The notes below the pieces were generated by a model that had not been told where the DNA came from, ran no database searches, and saw only the letters and a program-made list of their open reading frames with translations. The translations under genes and the position numbers were made by a program. Source: Allodiplogaster sudhausi (lineage: Eukaryota; Nematoda; Chromadorea; Rhabditida; Diplogasteridae). From it: 64,000 nt of DNA. Of this stretch, positions 13,096-26,365 are shown piece after piece; within the stretch, counting starts at the first letter, position 1; every line of letters starts with the position of its first letter. Location: NCBI GenBank assembly GCA_945643635.1, contig CALZFC010000095.1:7501-71500 (forward strand). Direction: 5' to 3'.

Positions 13096-15046
13096 CTCTC
13101 TCACTCTCTCTCTCTCCCTCTCTTTCTCGCTAAGACTCTCTTTCTCTCTCTCTCTCTCCTTGTATGGCTAAGCCGTTTTGCAAAGAGAGGATTGTCAGGC
13201 GATAACAAGACTGCCAAATAGACGCCGCTCAAGGCGACTACCTCTTGTATATTTATTTCCTCTTTTCCCTCTTTCTCTAATCTCTCTCTCTATCTCTCTC
13301 TCTCTTTCTTTCTTTCTCTCTCTCTCTCTCTCTTTCTTTCTCTTTCTCTCTCTGTCTCCCTCTCTCTAATCTTGCGACTTTTATCGTAAGCCTCTCCCAC
13401 TATCTGCCGAGTGATAATCATTTGCCTCACTCGGTAACAGCAATCATTCTGCAAATGCATACACATATTTGTGCAATTACGTGCATGTGTCTCGCCCTAG
13501 GTGTCTTATTCTCTCTAGCTCTCTCTCTCTCCTCGCTCTCTCTCTCGCGCTCTCTCTCCCACCCCTTCAGTTCACTCGCTACACACCCTTTAGCCCATCT
13601 CACATCACTCTTCTCATCTGATTTCCTTCATCTTGGTGAAGGAAGGAAGATCCATAAGATTAATCCGGACTGCTTACGTCTTACATTTAGCCTTGTCTGC
13701 CTATATTCATCCGCTACCTGTCTCGTTCTCCCCCACATCTCTACTCTCTCTCTCACCCTTTCTTTCACTCTCTCTCTGCTTCTCTCGTTCTCTCTCGTTC
13801 TCTCTCTCACACACACAAACTCCCTCCTAGCAAATCATTCCCCGATTGCCCACCTTTATTAACCATGATACACTCGGGTGGCCTAACGATCTTACGCTTA
13901 TCCTTCCCCGGAATCTGCTTATCCTCTCGATATTCTCTTTTTCTCTTAGACTCTCTCTCTCTCGCTCTCTCTCTCTTTCTCTCTCTTTTACTCTCTCTCT
14001 CTCTCTCTTGCTCTCTCTCTCTCTCTACCTTTATCTCTCTCTCTCGACTAATCAGGCAAATCTCTTCCTTCGTCACACTGGCTAAAGCTCTATTTTCATT
14101 CCTCCTTGATCCTGGATTAGATCCACCTTCTCATCGTGGCATCTCCAGCAGTCTCTTCTGTTCGTCTCTCACTCTCTCTTTCTCTCTTTCTCTAACTCTC
14201 TCACTCTCACTCTAATTCTCTCTCTCTCACTCTCTCTTACTTTCGCTAACCCAACAATGAGAGAGAGAGAGAGTTACGAGGAAGCGAGAGGAAGATTTGC
14301 AATAGGGGATAAAGGGTAGAGGATAAGTCGGCAGCTTATCTCCGGTGCTGACGCTGGCGGCTTCGCGGTAAATACACGGCGACAAAAGGATCGGTGCCGA
14401 GAATGAGAGAGAGAGAGACAGACAGAGAGAGAGAGAAGAGAGAGAAGAGAGAGAAGGAGAGAAGAGAGAGACAGAGAGAGACAAAGAGAGAGAGGGAGAG
14501 AGAGAGAGCATCATAGGGCTTTCCTGCTGATGTCTGCCGGTGAGATTTGAGCTTGCCGGATTTGGCGGCAGATTAGCTCAGGGCTCTCTGGGATTAAACT
14601 GGCGAGTGAGGAAGGAAGCCTGATATGGCATTGGTGGAGGAAAGGTGATGATGATGAGTAAGTGTGGGTGGATTTGAGGGGGATGAGAGAGAGAGACAAA
14701 GAAAGAGAGATGAGAGGGAGAGAAACAGAGGGAGGGAGAGAGTGATAGAGAAAGAGAGATAAGAGAGAGAGAGAGACGCAGAAAGCAAAAGGATACGCCG
14801 AATACGCATCTTGTAATGTGAGACGGCGCTTGCAGATTTGATCCCTCAGGAAGGGCGTAATATGACAGAGGAGACGCGCCTTCCGACACACACAACACAC
14901 AGGAAAGAAGGAAAGATGACATCGGAAGAGGGGGGGGTGTAGGCGTCCCGGATTGGTGAGAGAGAGAGAGAGAGGGAGAGGGAGAGAGAAAGAGAACGAG
15001 AGAGAGAGAGAGAGGGTTAAGTGAGAGAGATGACGAGGGACGTAGA

Positions 15047-15077
<31 letters not shown>

Positions 15078-15266
15078 TGAGAAAGTAAACGCATTCAATG
15101 CAAATTTAGAAAGGCAAAAAAGAGGGAGAATGATGAGAGCTCGAGAGCGATAGATACACCCCGGGATCACTTTCCGGGCGAGACCGGCGTATCGCATATC
15201 CGAGTAGGTATTCGTGTCTCTCTTTCTCTCTCTCCCTTTTCTCTCTCCCCTCTCTCAGTCCATTTC

Positions 15267-15313
<47 letters not shown>

Positions 15314-15329
15314 CTCTCTCTACCCATAA

Positions 15330-15700
15330 TTTTTTGTACTGTATGTGTTCACATTCTTTGCTCATGGTTAGCCATTTTGCAATGGCACGTATTTTATTTT
15401 ATTTCAGTGATGACGTCAAGATGAAAATATGTACAAATAAGCACAAATACACAAAAATAGCTACAAATAAATAAATGTAAATATACACAATAAAAACACA
15501 AATACATACAATAAATATGTACATATGTGCAAGCAACAAATTTCTTGACTCTCAGGGCTCTTGACACTTATTCTTTTTCTTGTTTTCAATTTTCCTTTCA
15601 AGAACTCTTGTTCACTAGAGAGGTGTCTCTTCTTTCTTTCTCTGCATCTTTCTGTCTCTCTATACTCTTTCGTCTATTGCACCTCTCTTATTGCAATCTC
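15330..15700. other. A-rich island with CAAATA-like words
   Basis: An A-rich, weakly periodic stretch (ACAAATA and ACATA words, about 15430-15520) inside archipelago III. I see no gene. Confidence 0.5.
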
Positions 15701-15865
15701 ATCTTCACGGAAAGGACTCTCGTTTCTCACGATTGCTTTTTATTTGTTGGCAACATTTCGTGGGTCCCGGAGGGAGAAAGAGGGCGAGAGAGAGAGAGAG
15801 ATGAGAGAGAGGGACAGAGAGAGAGAGATGGAGAGAGCGAGCCTCAATAACCTCAGTGGGGCGGA

Positions 15866-15908
<43 letters not shown>

Positions 15909-16319
15909 GAGAGACAGAGAAGCAATTTCCTCACACATAATCACTTCTTCTTCTCACATAAGGCACTCATTTTCCGACCGTCTTTCCACTTCTTTCTCAA
16001 AAGATTTTTGAATGGCCTCTTGGCGGGAAATGAGATGGGAATTCAATGGGAGTGGGAAGTAAGAGAGAGAGAGAGAGAGAGTGAGTGAGAGAGAGAAGAG
16101 AAAGTGAGAGAGAGAGAGATGGAGAGAGAAAGGGAGGTAGAGAAAGAGAAAAAGAAAGATGGAAAGAAAGAAAGAATGAGAAGAAAAAAGGAAGGACGTG
16201 CTGCAATGTTGAAAAGAACTTTTACACATTCTTCTTTCTTTGACCTGTCTCGCATCCTCTCTTTGTCTTCATGTCTTCCGTCTCCCTCTCCCTATCTTTC
16301 TCTTTCTTTCTCTCTCGCT

Positions 16320-16350
<31 letters not shown>

Positions 16351-16627
16351 TCTTTCTCCCTCTCTCTCTGTCTCTCTGTCTCTACTTCTTTTACATCTTT
16401 TCTCGTTCGGCTCAAATGTCTAGGCCATCTCATCACCTACCATATTTATTTACGCTTCCTGCTGTGTGTCACTTCTTTTATTCACAGGATACCTATCCAA
16501 TTAGTCTTCTCGCTTCTCTTCCTCTCTCTCTCTCTCCGTCTCACTCTCTCTCTCTCTCTCTCTGCTCAATTACCGCCTTCTATTTGCTCTCTCAGGGGGC
16601 TACTTGACTCCATCACATTGATATTCA

Positions 16628-16670
<43 letters not shown>

Positions 16671-17273
16671 GCCTCTCTCTCTCCCATTCCCTCTCTTATT
16701 GTCCGTTTGAAGAGGAACTCTCGACAGGAAAGATGAGCTGGGAAGAGCGGTGATCTAAGTACACAGAAGTACTCCTGGTGGTGACTATGACTCTCTCAAA
16801 TATTCAGTTGTAGGAAGGGAAGGAGAGAGAGAAAAAAAAGAGAGATAGAGATAAATAGAGAGAGACAAAGCGAGAGGAATAAAGATAGAGAGAGAAAGGC
16901 AGAGAGAGAGAAACAGAGAGAGAGAAGAGAGAGAGAAAGTCGGCAGATTAGACCACCGGGAAAGCAATCATAAAGTCTGAACTCGGCCACGCAAAAGCAC
17001 ACCGCACGCATTTGTCAACCGTTGGCCCTGTGTTTACTCGTAGTAGATATGAAGAGTCATATCATCGCAAGCATACGTGTTCTGGGAAAGGTAAGAGAGT
17101 GAGTGAAAGAGAAAGATAAAGAGGGAGAAAGTGAGAGAGACAAAGAGAGAGAGAGAAATGAAGAGATAGAGAGAGAGAGTGTGAGAGTGAGAGAGAGAGA
17201 GAGATAGAGACGCACACACAAGATTAAACGAATGCCGGCGATTAGTAGGCGCAGTCACGGCACAAGTAGTTTG

Positions 17274-17312
<39 letters not shown>

Positions 17313-18878
17313 TTCTCTCTTTCTCTCTTTCTCTTTCTCTCTTTCTCTCTCCTCTCTCTCTCTTTTGTATGTCTCTCTCTCTCTTTCTCTCTTTCTCTTT
17401 CTCTCTTTCTCTCTCTCTCTCCTCTCTCTCTCTCTTTTGTATGTCTTTCTCTCTTTCTCTTTCTCTCTTTCTCTCTCTCTCCTCTCTCTCTCTCTCTGTA
17501 AACACACATTTAAAGTGCACAGCCCTTGCGGAAGTGGCGCCGGCCTCTCAAGTGTCTCGGGACTGTTGATAGAACGGCGTAAAGAGTGCAAACTAATCTA
17601 TCTCCCCCCCCCCCCCCCCTCCACTTCGAGTCCCGTGTTTTGCCATTCGCTCCGGAATGTGAAATGTTGTCGATGAGTGATAAGTGAGAGAAAGGGAGAG
17701 AGAGAGAAAGAGAGAACAAGAGAGAGGGAGAGAGTGAGAGAGAAGGGAGAGGAAAGAGAGAAAGTAAGAGAAAGAGAGAGGAGAGAGAGAGAGAGAGCGG
17801 AAGGAATGGTTAGCGAAAAGCGGAAACACAGCTTAAGATAAGGCGCCTTCTGCCAATTCCACTCAACCAGGTGACAAGGTAATTTCCTAGGATGACCTAA
17901 TCGAGATGATACGGTAGGTCGTAAATTTTCCGGCTGAAAGAATAGTGGTGTCTGTTATCTCTCTCGCTCTCATTTCCCCTCTCTCTCTCTTTCTCTTTTT
18001 TTCCCCTCTCTCTCTCATTTATTCTCTCTCTCTCTCTGTCTCTCCCTCTGTCCCCCTCTCTCTATTTCCTCTCTCTTTCTATGTATTAGAATCTTTTTCT
18101 CCTTCTCTCTCTAGCTAATGTCTAACTTTCTTCACGTTCTTTGTCTTCCGACGTTTGCCAAAATGGGCTTTCAACAAAGACAGTCAGGTGCTTCCATTTC
18201 AAATCGAGCTATTTAATAGTGGGGAGAGAGAAGAAGAGAGAGAGAGAGAGTAAGAGATTAAAGATTGAAAGGAAGAGGGAGACAGAGAGAGAACAAAAGA
18301 ACAAGATTACACAGTCTTAATTCTGTGATAAGCGGGTCTAAAGTGTGGAGCTGGTGAAGGAAATCAGAAGAACGGTCATAAGAGTGGAAAAATAAAGAAA
18401 TATGGGGGGGGGTGAGCAGTTTTAAGAGAAGCCTTGTTTTGTGTACTTTTATGTATGGACTTTTATTCATAGGGTGCTTACATTATAGACAGCGAGATCG
18501 AGCGAGAGAGAGAGAGAGAGGAGATAGAGAAAGAGAGTGTGAGAAAGAGTGCGAGAGAAAGAGAGAGCAAGAAAGTGAGAGAGAAAGTAGGAAGAGAGAG
18601 ATAGAGGGAGAGAGAGGGGAGAGAGAAAGAAATGGAGATTTGAGGCTAAAAAGGTCTGCATTACGCCTTTGACAATGAGTGAGATGAGATTGCTCACCAT
18701 CAGCTCCAGAAGAAAAGGGCAGGACAGTGGAAAAAGGCAAGAAAACCAAAAAAAGTCGGCCTTCAAAGGTTGCGCGGCACTTTTTTTGCTTTTGCGCACA
18801 CAAATGACATACTAAAAAAAGGGAGAAAAAGAAAATGAGTGGAAGATCTAATGAGAAAGCAAAAAGAGGAAATGAGAG

Positions 18879-18923
<45 letters not shown>

Positions 18924-19129
18924 TGTAGAGAAATATAGAGAAAGAATGGAAGTTTTCTCTAGGTAGAGAGATAGAGAAGAGAGAGAGAGATAGAGAGGGA
19001 GAAGATGGTAGAGAGAGATGGAAGAGAGAGTGTGAAGGTGGAAGAGAGAAAGAGAGAGAGAGCGAGAGAGAGACAGTGAGTGAGAACAAGATAGAGAGAA
19101 TAGAGAAAGAAATAAAGTTTTCTTTAGGT

Positions 19130-19160
<31 letters not shown>

Positions 19161-19992
19161 GCGAGGCCAGAGATAAACAACGAAATCCCAGATGGCGGAA
19201 ATTCAGCATGAAATACATGGCGGTCATTCCGCTTTCACGACCACATTCACATTGCGCATAAAAGAAGGACAACTGCAAATGTTTGAAATGAATGGGGAAC
19301 GGGTAGGATTGATGTGATGGGCTAATGCTTAGGGATAGGAGACGGTTAGAGATAGAGAGAGAGAAAGAGAAAGAAAGAGAGAGAGGGAGAGGGAGAGAGA
19401 GAGAAAGAGAGAGGGAAATAGAGTAAAAAGAAAGAAAGGGTGGGAGAACGAGGGAGCCATATTTTAGATTTTTTGACATAAGGAAAAATTTGACTCTTCA
19501 ATTCACTGAAAGCACACTGCTAATTTGACAATGATTTGGAATTTATATATATTTCTGTCGATTTTGTCCCACGAAATGTAACTTTTCTTCTTAATGCCAC
19601 GTAGACAAGCTTTACAGAGAATATTACAATTTATTGACATTGTGTCATCATAAATATGCTTACAGAAGCCTTGATTAAAGTCGCAGAAATTAGCTATTTA
19701 TTTATCGATTAGAGACTAAACTATGTAAGCGAAAAACGTACTACACCGTTCGAAACTAGCGTTGCTGATAACTGTAATTTGTAAATATATTACAAGGCTT
19801 TTCTGATTTGATGAAAAACAAAGATTGATAAACCGAGAATTGGCAAAAGGCAGAATCTATCTCCATGTTTTTCAGAGTGTCGTGTTGGCGCGGTAGCACA
19901 TGGGAGAAGTGGGAATTTGACTTTTTACTTTATCTTATTCAGTGGTACAGATACGACGTTATACATATGTACATAGAAACGGGGAGAGGGGA

Positions 19993-21183
19993 TGGACAGG
20001 GCCGGGGCAGCCGCCAGGGCGATCTCAGCCAACACTGACCGAATTATAAGGTTTTCCAAGTGATGACGAAATTAAATAAATCTCTCAAAAGTCAAGTTTC
20101 TTCTAGCGGTTGCCGGATGAGTCAACGCTGCCGGAAAGTCCCTTTGTGCTGCGCGTCCGTCCGCCGCCGCCGCATTGCGAGCCGCTGCGGGAGAGGGTCG
20201 TGGTCGGCGGATGGGTCAAGGTCGAGGGGGTGCTCGAGGTACACGACCTCGAGCACCTCGGCCCCGCCAACGTCTACAGGACGAACAGGGGAAGGCGCAA
20301 GACGAACCCCTACCACCGGTAGGGCAGCTCGAGAAATGCCGAGCAATTTATGGATATGAAATATTCAAAAATATAGATTAAATTATTTGCCGGAAAATTT
20401 TTAATTGCTCGCCATTTCCAGCTATGGCGCCATGAAGACGCTGACCGAGTGCGAAGGAGGTTTCGTCTAGGCTAACTGGCGCCACGACACCAACTTCAAG
20501 GTAAGGAAGTGGAAATTAATGTTTTTTGGTAATTTATTCAAACAAATTGTTTGCAAAACAAGAACCAGAGTGAATTTTCAAGTGAAACAAATAAAAAATA
20601 AACAATTTCCACGAAATCAATAAAAAAAAAATGCTTTTACCAGCGCCTCGGGCCTGGAGACCCCCTGCCGCCGCCGCCAAACAGGAACATACAGATGAAA
20701 ATGAACAAGGCGGAGGTCAATAGTATTTTGCTTCTGATTTTTTTATTCGACTACTAAGAGCATTTGTGTTTTAGCCATTTTAATTAACTTACTTTCAATT
20801 TACAATTTTTGTTACAGGATCACACGCTCATCGGCATGCTCGAGCCGAAGGCGGGCCCTGTCGAGGAGGAGGCAGTTCGCCTGGCTGCCATCGTCCAGGT
20901 CGGCCTGGTTTCATGGACGTATGGGCGGGGCCTAATCGATTACTCCCTTTTTTCTTCCTTTCCAGGATTGTGTCGATCGGCAACTGTTTCTGTACGCTTC
21001 CACCTCGCTTCCTATCTCTTGAACCACGCGTGACCCTTCCCAGGCCCCCCTCTGACACGTGCCAGGTAATCGTGACTCTTCCTAGGCCCACTCAAGTATC
21101 TCTATAGGCCATTCAACTGATTCCCCGGCGAGCAAAGCGATAAAGACGATCCAAGGATGTTTGTTCTCGACATTGCATTTTGA
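19993..21183 (+). pseudogene. Unrecognised plus-strand gene, copy 1 (broken)
   Basis: Several exon-like blocks with GT/AG borders are shared with 31630-31925 and 44048-45725. A start block at 19993 reads MDRAGAAARAISANTDRI. A block at about 20100-20322 reads as an open frame containing VVVGGWVKVEGVLEVHDLEH. A block at about 20422-20501 contains SYGAMKTLTECEGGF. A block at about 20643-20716 contains LGPGDPLPP. A block at about 20819-20905 contains LIGMLEPKAGPVEEEA, and a final block ends near 21183. Lesions: an in-frame TAG after TECEGGFV and a stop at the end of the second block. I do not recognise the family. It converges on egas-like gene A, whose stop is 0.4 kb downstream. Confidence 0.55.
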
Positions 21184-22540
21184 TTGGCAGAAGAGACGTC
21201 AAAGGTACAGAATATAACTTTTTAATAAATGAATAACTGGAAACAAATTAATTGATCGTTCAGAGAGAGAGTAAATCTTAATAGCAATTTAGTTTATGTA
21301 AAACAGACTTACTGTTTTGAAAATACAGGAACAATTCACAGAGGATCAAAATCGCGTGGATGAAGCTAAAGAGACAGGAAAGTGAAGAAGATTGCATGGG
21401 CGAACATGATGTATGTTTAGAGGAATTTGGTCTTCAAGATTGAACATTTAAAAAATCAATTATCATATCACTGAATAGCTCTACTAAAGGTCTTTAATTT
21501 ACACGTGGGATCCATATTGTCGAGATTCCTCCGTTGAGTTAGAATATGGTCTAAATAATTTTGGTGAATTACTTCGACGGGATGACGTTATCTTGAGCTA
21601 GGGCCTCTTTTCAAGAGTGGAATCGGGAATGGCCGCCTTTCCAGTTGCGATGCGAGCCAGAAGCCATCCGCATTCCAGCAGAAGGATGGCAGAGATGCCG
21701 AGGAACAGGCCGGAGAGGCCGCCCAGCGAGCTCAGCAGACCAGGCAACTCAACAGAACACGTGCCCAAGGGTACATTTTAAACTATGCCTTTCTAAGATT
21801 TAACACTCCAATATTTATCCATATAAATATGTGGAACAAACAGTAATTGAAAGCTGCTCAACCTCAACAGTCGAATCAGAGGAGTCGTAGAAAATGGTGA
21901 CATAGCTCTGAAAATGTATAAAAGCAATTGACACAATTGGTTTTCATCAATAAAAAATACGTGTATTAAATTTAAAATGTGTCCTGCGAAACACCAATAG
22001 GAATTAATCAAAACGCGACCAAGCCAATCGCGCAACTGTCATTGAAGTTCCTGCTAGAATTGCTTGCTTGACGACAAGTACTTCGCTAAATGAAATATTG
22101 TATTATTTATGGACGACGAACTAGCAAAAAACCCATTTCCAAATGATGACCTTGATTTGTTCCTGGAAGACGATTGTTTCGAAAGATTCCGCATTGCAAG
22201 GCGGCGGACAATTGCACTCCTCCCAGCCGGAGGGATCTCCACGGGAGGAGACGAGGGAGGACATGCAGTCGACTGGGCACATAATTGCTTTGAGAAAAGG
22301 CAAAGTCTCGCCCATCGGCCAGGCAAATTGGCGCGAATTCCAAATTGAGTTTCTGGCTTCTTTAAGTCTAATAAAAGTAACAGTTTTAAGACGAGAAAGA
22401 AATTTAATAGATTTAAATAAGCCAACTTTTATCGATGCCACACGCCGGGACGCCCTTCTTCCTGACGTACATGGCATCCATGCAGCCGCACTCCGAAAAC
22501 AGGACGTCCTGGTGGCACGAGCGGAAGCAACCCTCAAGTA

Positions 22541-22685
22541 ACGTATTTTCTCTATCAGCATCTAGCACCGTTTACTAGAATTTCCCCCCCCCCCCTCTCT
22601 AATAGTACCCCACTTTGAAAATATCATTGAAAAATAGTACCCCTCCATCTAGTAAAAAAATGTACTCTTACACCGTGCTCCGACG
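22541..22685. mobile_element. MITE of the CCGTATTTTC family in an ASC intron (gene A)
   Basis: Carries the family's end (CGTATTTTCTCTAT), a C homopolymer, and TAATAGTACCCCACTTTG-type internal sequence. It lies directly beside the splice acceptor of the GCFRSC exon. A near-identical copy occupies the same intron in gene C (47026-47160), so it predates that duplication. Confidence 0.6.
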
Positions 22686-24543
22686 ACGATTGAATTAAGA
22701 CATGCTACCAGTTCTAATAGTAAATAATATCTGTGTCCGTAAATGAAAATGATCGACTAACGTCAATTGAGTATTGAAAGTCGAAGTAAAAGGATGAGAC
22801 TTCTGACTTTTCACGCACACATTTCCTTCCCCGTCCGCCGAATGCAGTGTAGGAATGCTAAATGTTGAGATAGAATACAATTATTCTTTCTCTGTTGCAT
22901 TTCTCTTAATTTTTTTCTTAGTAATAATAATGTAAACTGTTGTAGCTGATAAAATAGCCTTGCCTCGCTAATATGAATGGTTGTTCGTGTTCCCGTAAGG
23001 AGCATGGTTCCTTTACTCTCGGCAAAAACTCCATTCGACACTAAGAACTTGATGTTTATTAAAGATATCGATTTTTGCTTGCCAAGTTTTAACAACCAAT
23101 GATAAATGTTTTAATTAAAGCTTTACCATGTTGAATGAAGACATTGACGCCAGATGTATCCGACCAAGCGATTTGCTCGGAACTTTGCGAGTCAACTGTC
23201 ACATGGAGTCCTGCATGTAATGGATGGTATTTAAACTAAGTAACTTATCTTGTCTTTGTCTAACTTGAATAGAGAGAAAACAATGAGAACAAATAAATCC
23301 ACCGAGATCTTGATCGAGTGGCGTGGCCTTCTCGGTGTTGTTTCGCTCGAATACGAAGCAATTACCGAGGAATGGGTCGTAAAACTTTCGAAAAGAAGAG
23401 CTAAAAAAGAATTATTACACTATGCAGTTCATTTCTAAACGGATTTACTAACTCTAAATCTAGTGCGACGCCTCCAAAGCTGGCATCAGTGATGATATCA
23501 CGGAGACTCCAACTTAGAGCCGCACGATCTTCATCTGAGATGAAACTGAACAGAGCAGGAATGGAGGAAGTGAAGACGATTGGAGTCTGCTGTCCGATTG
23601 CAATCAACTGGTAAAGATCACTATTCTTTATTTCTTTTGCTTTTTAGTCATATACGTACATATATAAGTAAGCTTGCCACCAACATCAATAACTTTCTTG
23701 AAAGAATCTGGCCCATAAACAGCGACGATCTTTTCATTAGACGCTATGGCTGAAAGGTTCATTGTTTTGAAAGTAGACAAACATAAAGAATAGAGCGAAG
23801 ACTTGTCTCTTCCGTAGACCTTTGAATTGCCTATCAAAAAAAGATATAATTTAAAACAGAAAAAGGATTAGTATTAGTGAGGCTGTTTGAGACGAGCACG
23901 GACTAGCAGCACAAATTTGTCCGGTGAAGTTAGCCGAGCATGAGCACGACCTCTTTCCATCCACAACATCGCACAATGCTCACACAGCTGTTTGTTGAAA
24001 ATACAGGACTTAAATTCAAAAGATAAATTCATTCCTATGTAAGGAAGTTATCTAATTTTCATTAAAAGACAACTTTCGTTATGGTTGGATGACCTGTTGG
24101 CAAGCAAAGTTCCATTCGCCGTCTTGAACGGCCCACATAGTGCGTTGACTGAAAATGTTTTAAATTGTTCATTTTTTACATTATATTTTTCGATCTGAAC
24201 AAGTGGTACTTACAATCTGAACATGTGGCGCCGGTATAACCAGGGAAGCAATTGCATGTGAAGGTGCTGTTCACGTCGTTCAGCTGGTTGATGCATGACG
24301 CTCCATTTTTACATTCATAGCATGCGTTGTAGCCTTCAACGAATCTCTAACATGATTTTTTATTATTTTGGAAATACAAAATTGCCATAATTTTACATCG
24401 CCGCAGTCATATTGCTAGGCAGCATAAGTAATGTTGAGCACAAGAGGTAGAACACGACACTCCCTCAAAGTACGAACATTCGTATCCTCAGCTTCAGCAT
24501 CACAGAATTCGACCGAAGTTAACATCTCTGTACAAAACCTCAG

Positions 24544-24612
24544 AACGAGGAGGAAGTTCGAAGCAAAGCTTCTACGTCGAGGAGGAAGTTCGAAGCAAAG
24601 CTTCTACGTCTC
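24544..24612. repeat. 34-bp tandem duplication
   Basis: The unit AGGAGGAAGTTCGAAGCAAA plus GCTTCTACGTCG-type sequence occurs twice in tandem inside the LTR element. A partial third match (AGGAGGAAGTTCGA) lies near 24721. Confidence 0.85.
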
Positions 24613-26365
24613 CCTGTCAGCAACTTATTACAGAGTTAGAACACTCCAACATGTCTTGTGATGAAGTTTGGACACTTCTACATCTCTTTGACGACGACGA
24701 CGATTACCTTGTACTAGCAAGGAGGAAGTTCGAGGGTACATTAAATCACCTCTACGTCTCCCTTCCTTCTCAACTGCGGGCAGCATTAGTTGTCTTCTAC
24801 TTTAGTCCTTCAAGGTCTTGCCTTGGCTTCTGTGCATGGTTTGCGAGCGGCGCTCTGACCTTGAAGGACTAAACCTATCTCGTCCCCGAATTCCATCGTA
24901 GATGAATTCTCTCCATGAACCATGACGTGACGACGACGGAGACCAGCGTGAAGTTGCGCTTAGTCAGACCGATACTTTCTGTTCAGGAACCCCGATTACC
25001 GGAACAGGTGTAGGGGATTATACTTTAGACCCCTTCCCTGCCACAATGTATTCTTTCTATATGAATGTAAGATGAGGAATGGCACGTAAGCCATGTCATT
25101 GTCGATGTGTTAGGATTGTGAGAGCGGTGTTCAGTTGGGAGTGTTGGTTCTGGCCCTGGGTGGCTGCTTCTCTTCTTACTCCGCGGGAGGGTCCCGCGTC
25201 CTTGTCGTGTTGTGAGGAATCGTGCGTCGACTTCAGCAAGGATCAAGGAGTCGATCGTCTGTGGGTTATTGTTTTCTTGTGTTTATTTATTTAGTCTCTT
25301 CGTTGCATTCTTCGTCGTTTTCTTCTTGTTTCTCTCATTTTCACTTGTTTTATAAACTTGTTAATCCTATTCCGTCGTCAATCACATCTCACTCGGACAC
25401 ACGAACTTGGCCATCTCTACACAGGGATGGCCAAGTTCGTGTGACTATCTGGTGTTGATGTCGAGCTCAGGCATTCCCTGCGACATACAACAGTCGGTTC
25501 TGTGTCCCACGCGATACCACACGCGTTCTTCATCCAGGACTTCTGCCATCACGCAACGCACCTCCACCGGAACAGCGGATACAACCCGGTTCGGGAAGTT
25601 AGCATCTCCACGCGCGGGACGACGCATCTGCTGGACTTTAACACCCTTTCAGGTAACGGTGACATCGAAGATGTCCTATAGATCTTACGGCTGGCCCTCG
25701 CTGGTCTATCGGCCTCGGTTCTCGTCTGTTTCAGACTTCCACTGCTACGACGACATTTGCTCATGTCGTCCAGATCATACTGCATGGCAAGAGCTGTATG
25801 GCCACCCATTGACAGCTCGAACGTACTCTTGAAATCTTCTTCCACCGGACGTAATTGGGTTCACGAGTTCGGACTTCCGGCCGAAGTCGATGTAGAGTCT
25901 CGTCTTCTTCTTGACGCCTGAGTCTAACCTCTCGGGCTCACAAGGAATACTTTATCCATACTAGCCCAATGGAGTTTCGGCTTTAGCGCATGAGCGTCAG
26001 CACGCAAGCATAGAACTTAGCGGCGTAGTTACCACACACTCCATCGTGGAGCTCCGATAACGGAACACGCAACACGGGGCGGCGCGGTTACCTCTAAGGC
26101 GCAGAGTTTCACCAGGGTCAGGCCCCAACAGTGCGGCGCTGGTTACTTCTCGAGTCCCAAAGCGAAGTGCCAATGCCAGATGCGTGAACTTGTGCGCTGA
26201 GTATCACCAGAAACAGGCCACAACCGGGAGGCGGTGGTTACTTCTCGAAGGTGCGATGTGTAGGCTGCCATCCGCGAGAACCACAGCGCTGATCTCCGCA
26301 AGACCCCGTAGGTGCTGCGAACTCTAAGTGCATCAGCCATCCGCAGGATCTCATCCTGATCGCCA

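Larger units (their letters stand above)
7880..19460. repeat. GA/CT microsatellite archipelago III (largest)
   Basis: About 11.6 kb of (GA)n and (CT)n tracts with unique islands between them. Dense tracts lie near 7900-8300, 9090-9240, 9595-9640, 10370-10395, 11000-11045, 13060-13130, 13940-14045, 15060-15080, 15870-15920, 17275-17500, 18890-18920 and 19340-19430. Two larger AT-rich gaps interrupt it, at 11530-12400 and 15330-15700. A C homopolymer lies at about 17602-17618. No gene, RNA or transposon is recognisable. Confidence 0.95.

Noticed and set aside
12900..17850. GATAAG motifs in islands as a regulatory code
   Set aside because: A handful of matches in many kilobases is within chance expectation, and I could not compute enrichment.
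113..19460. CRISPR-like array (regular repeats with unique spacers)
   Set aside because: The repeats are simple dinucleotide tracts of variable length and strand, and spacer lengths are irregular in a eukaryotic genome.
113..19479. Many ORFs of 60-350 codons rich in Ser-Leu or Arg-Glu, including 8447-9496 on the minus strand (349 codons)
   Set aside because: They are translations of CT and GA repeats in frames that happen to lack stops. Both strands and several frames are open together, and nothing outside the repeats looks coding.
22107..22343. Alternative ORFs on both strands across the ASC exon region (also at 32545-32868 and 46590-46910)
   Set aside because: The minus-strand frame with ECNCPPPC matches the ASC family in all three copies. 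The other frames are shadows.
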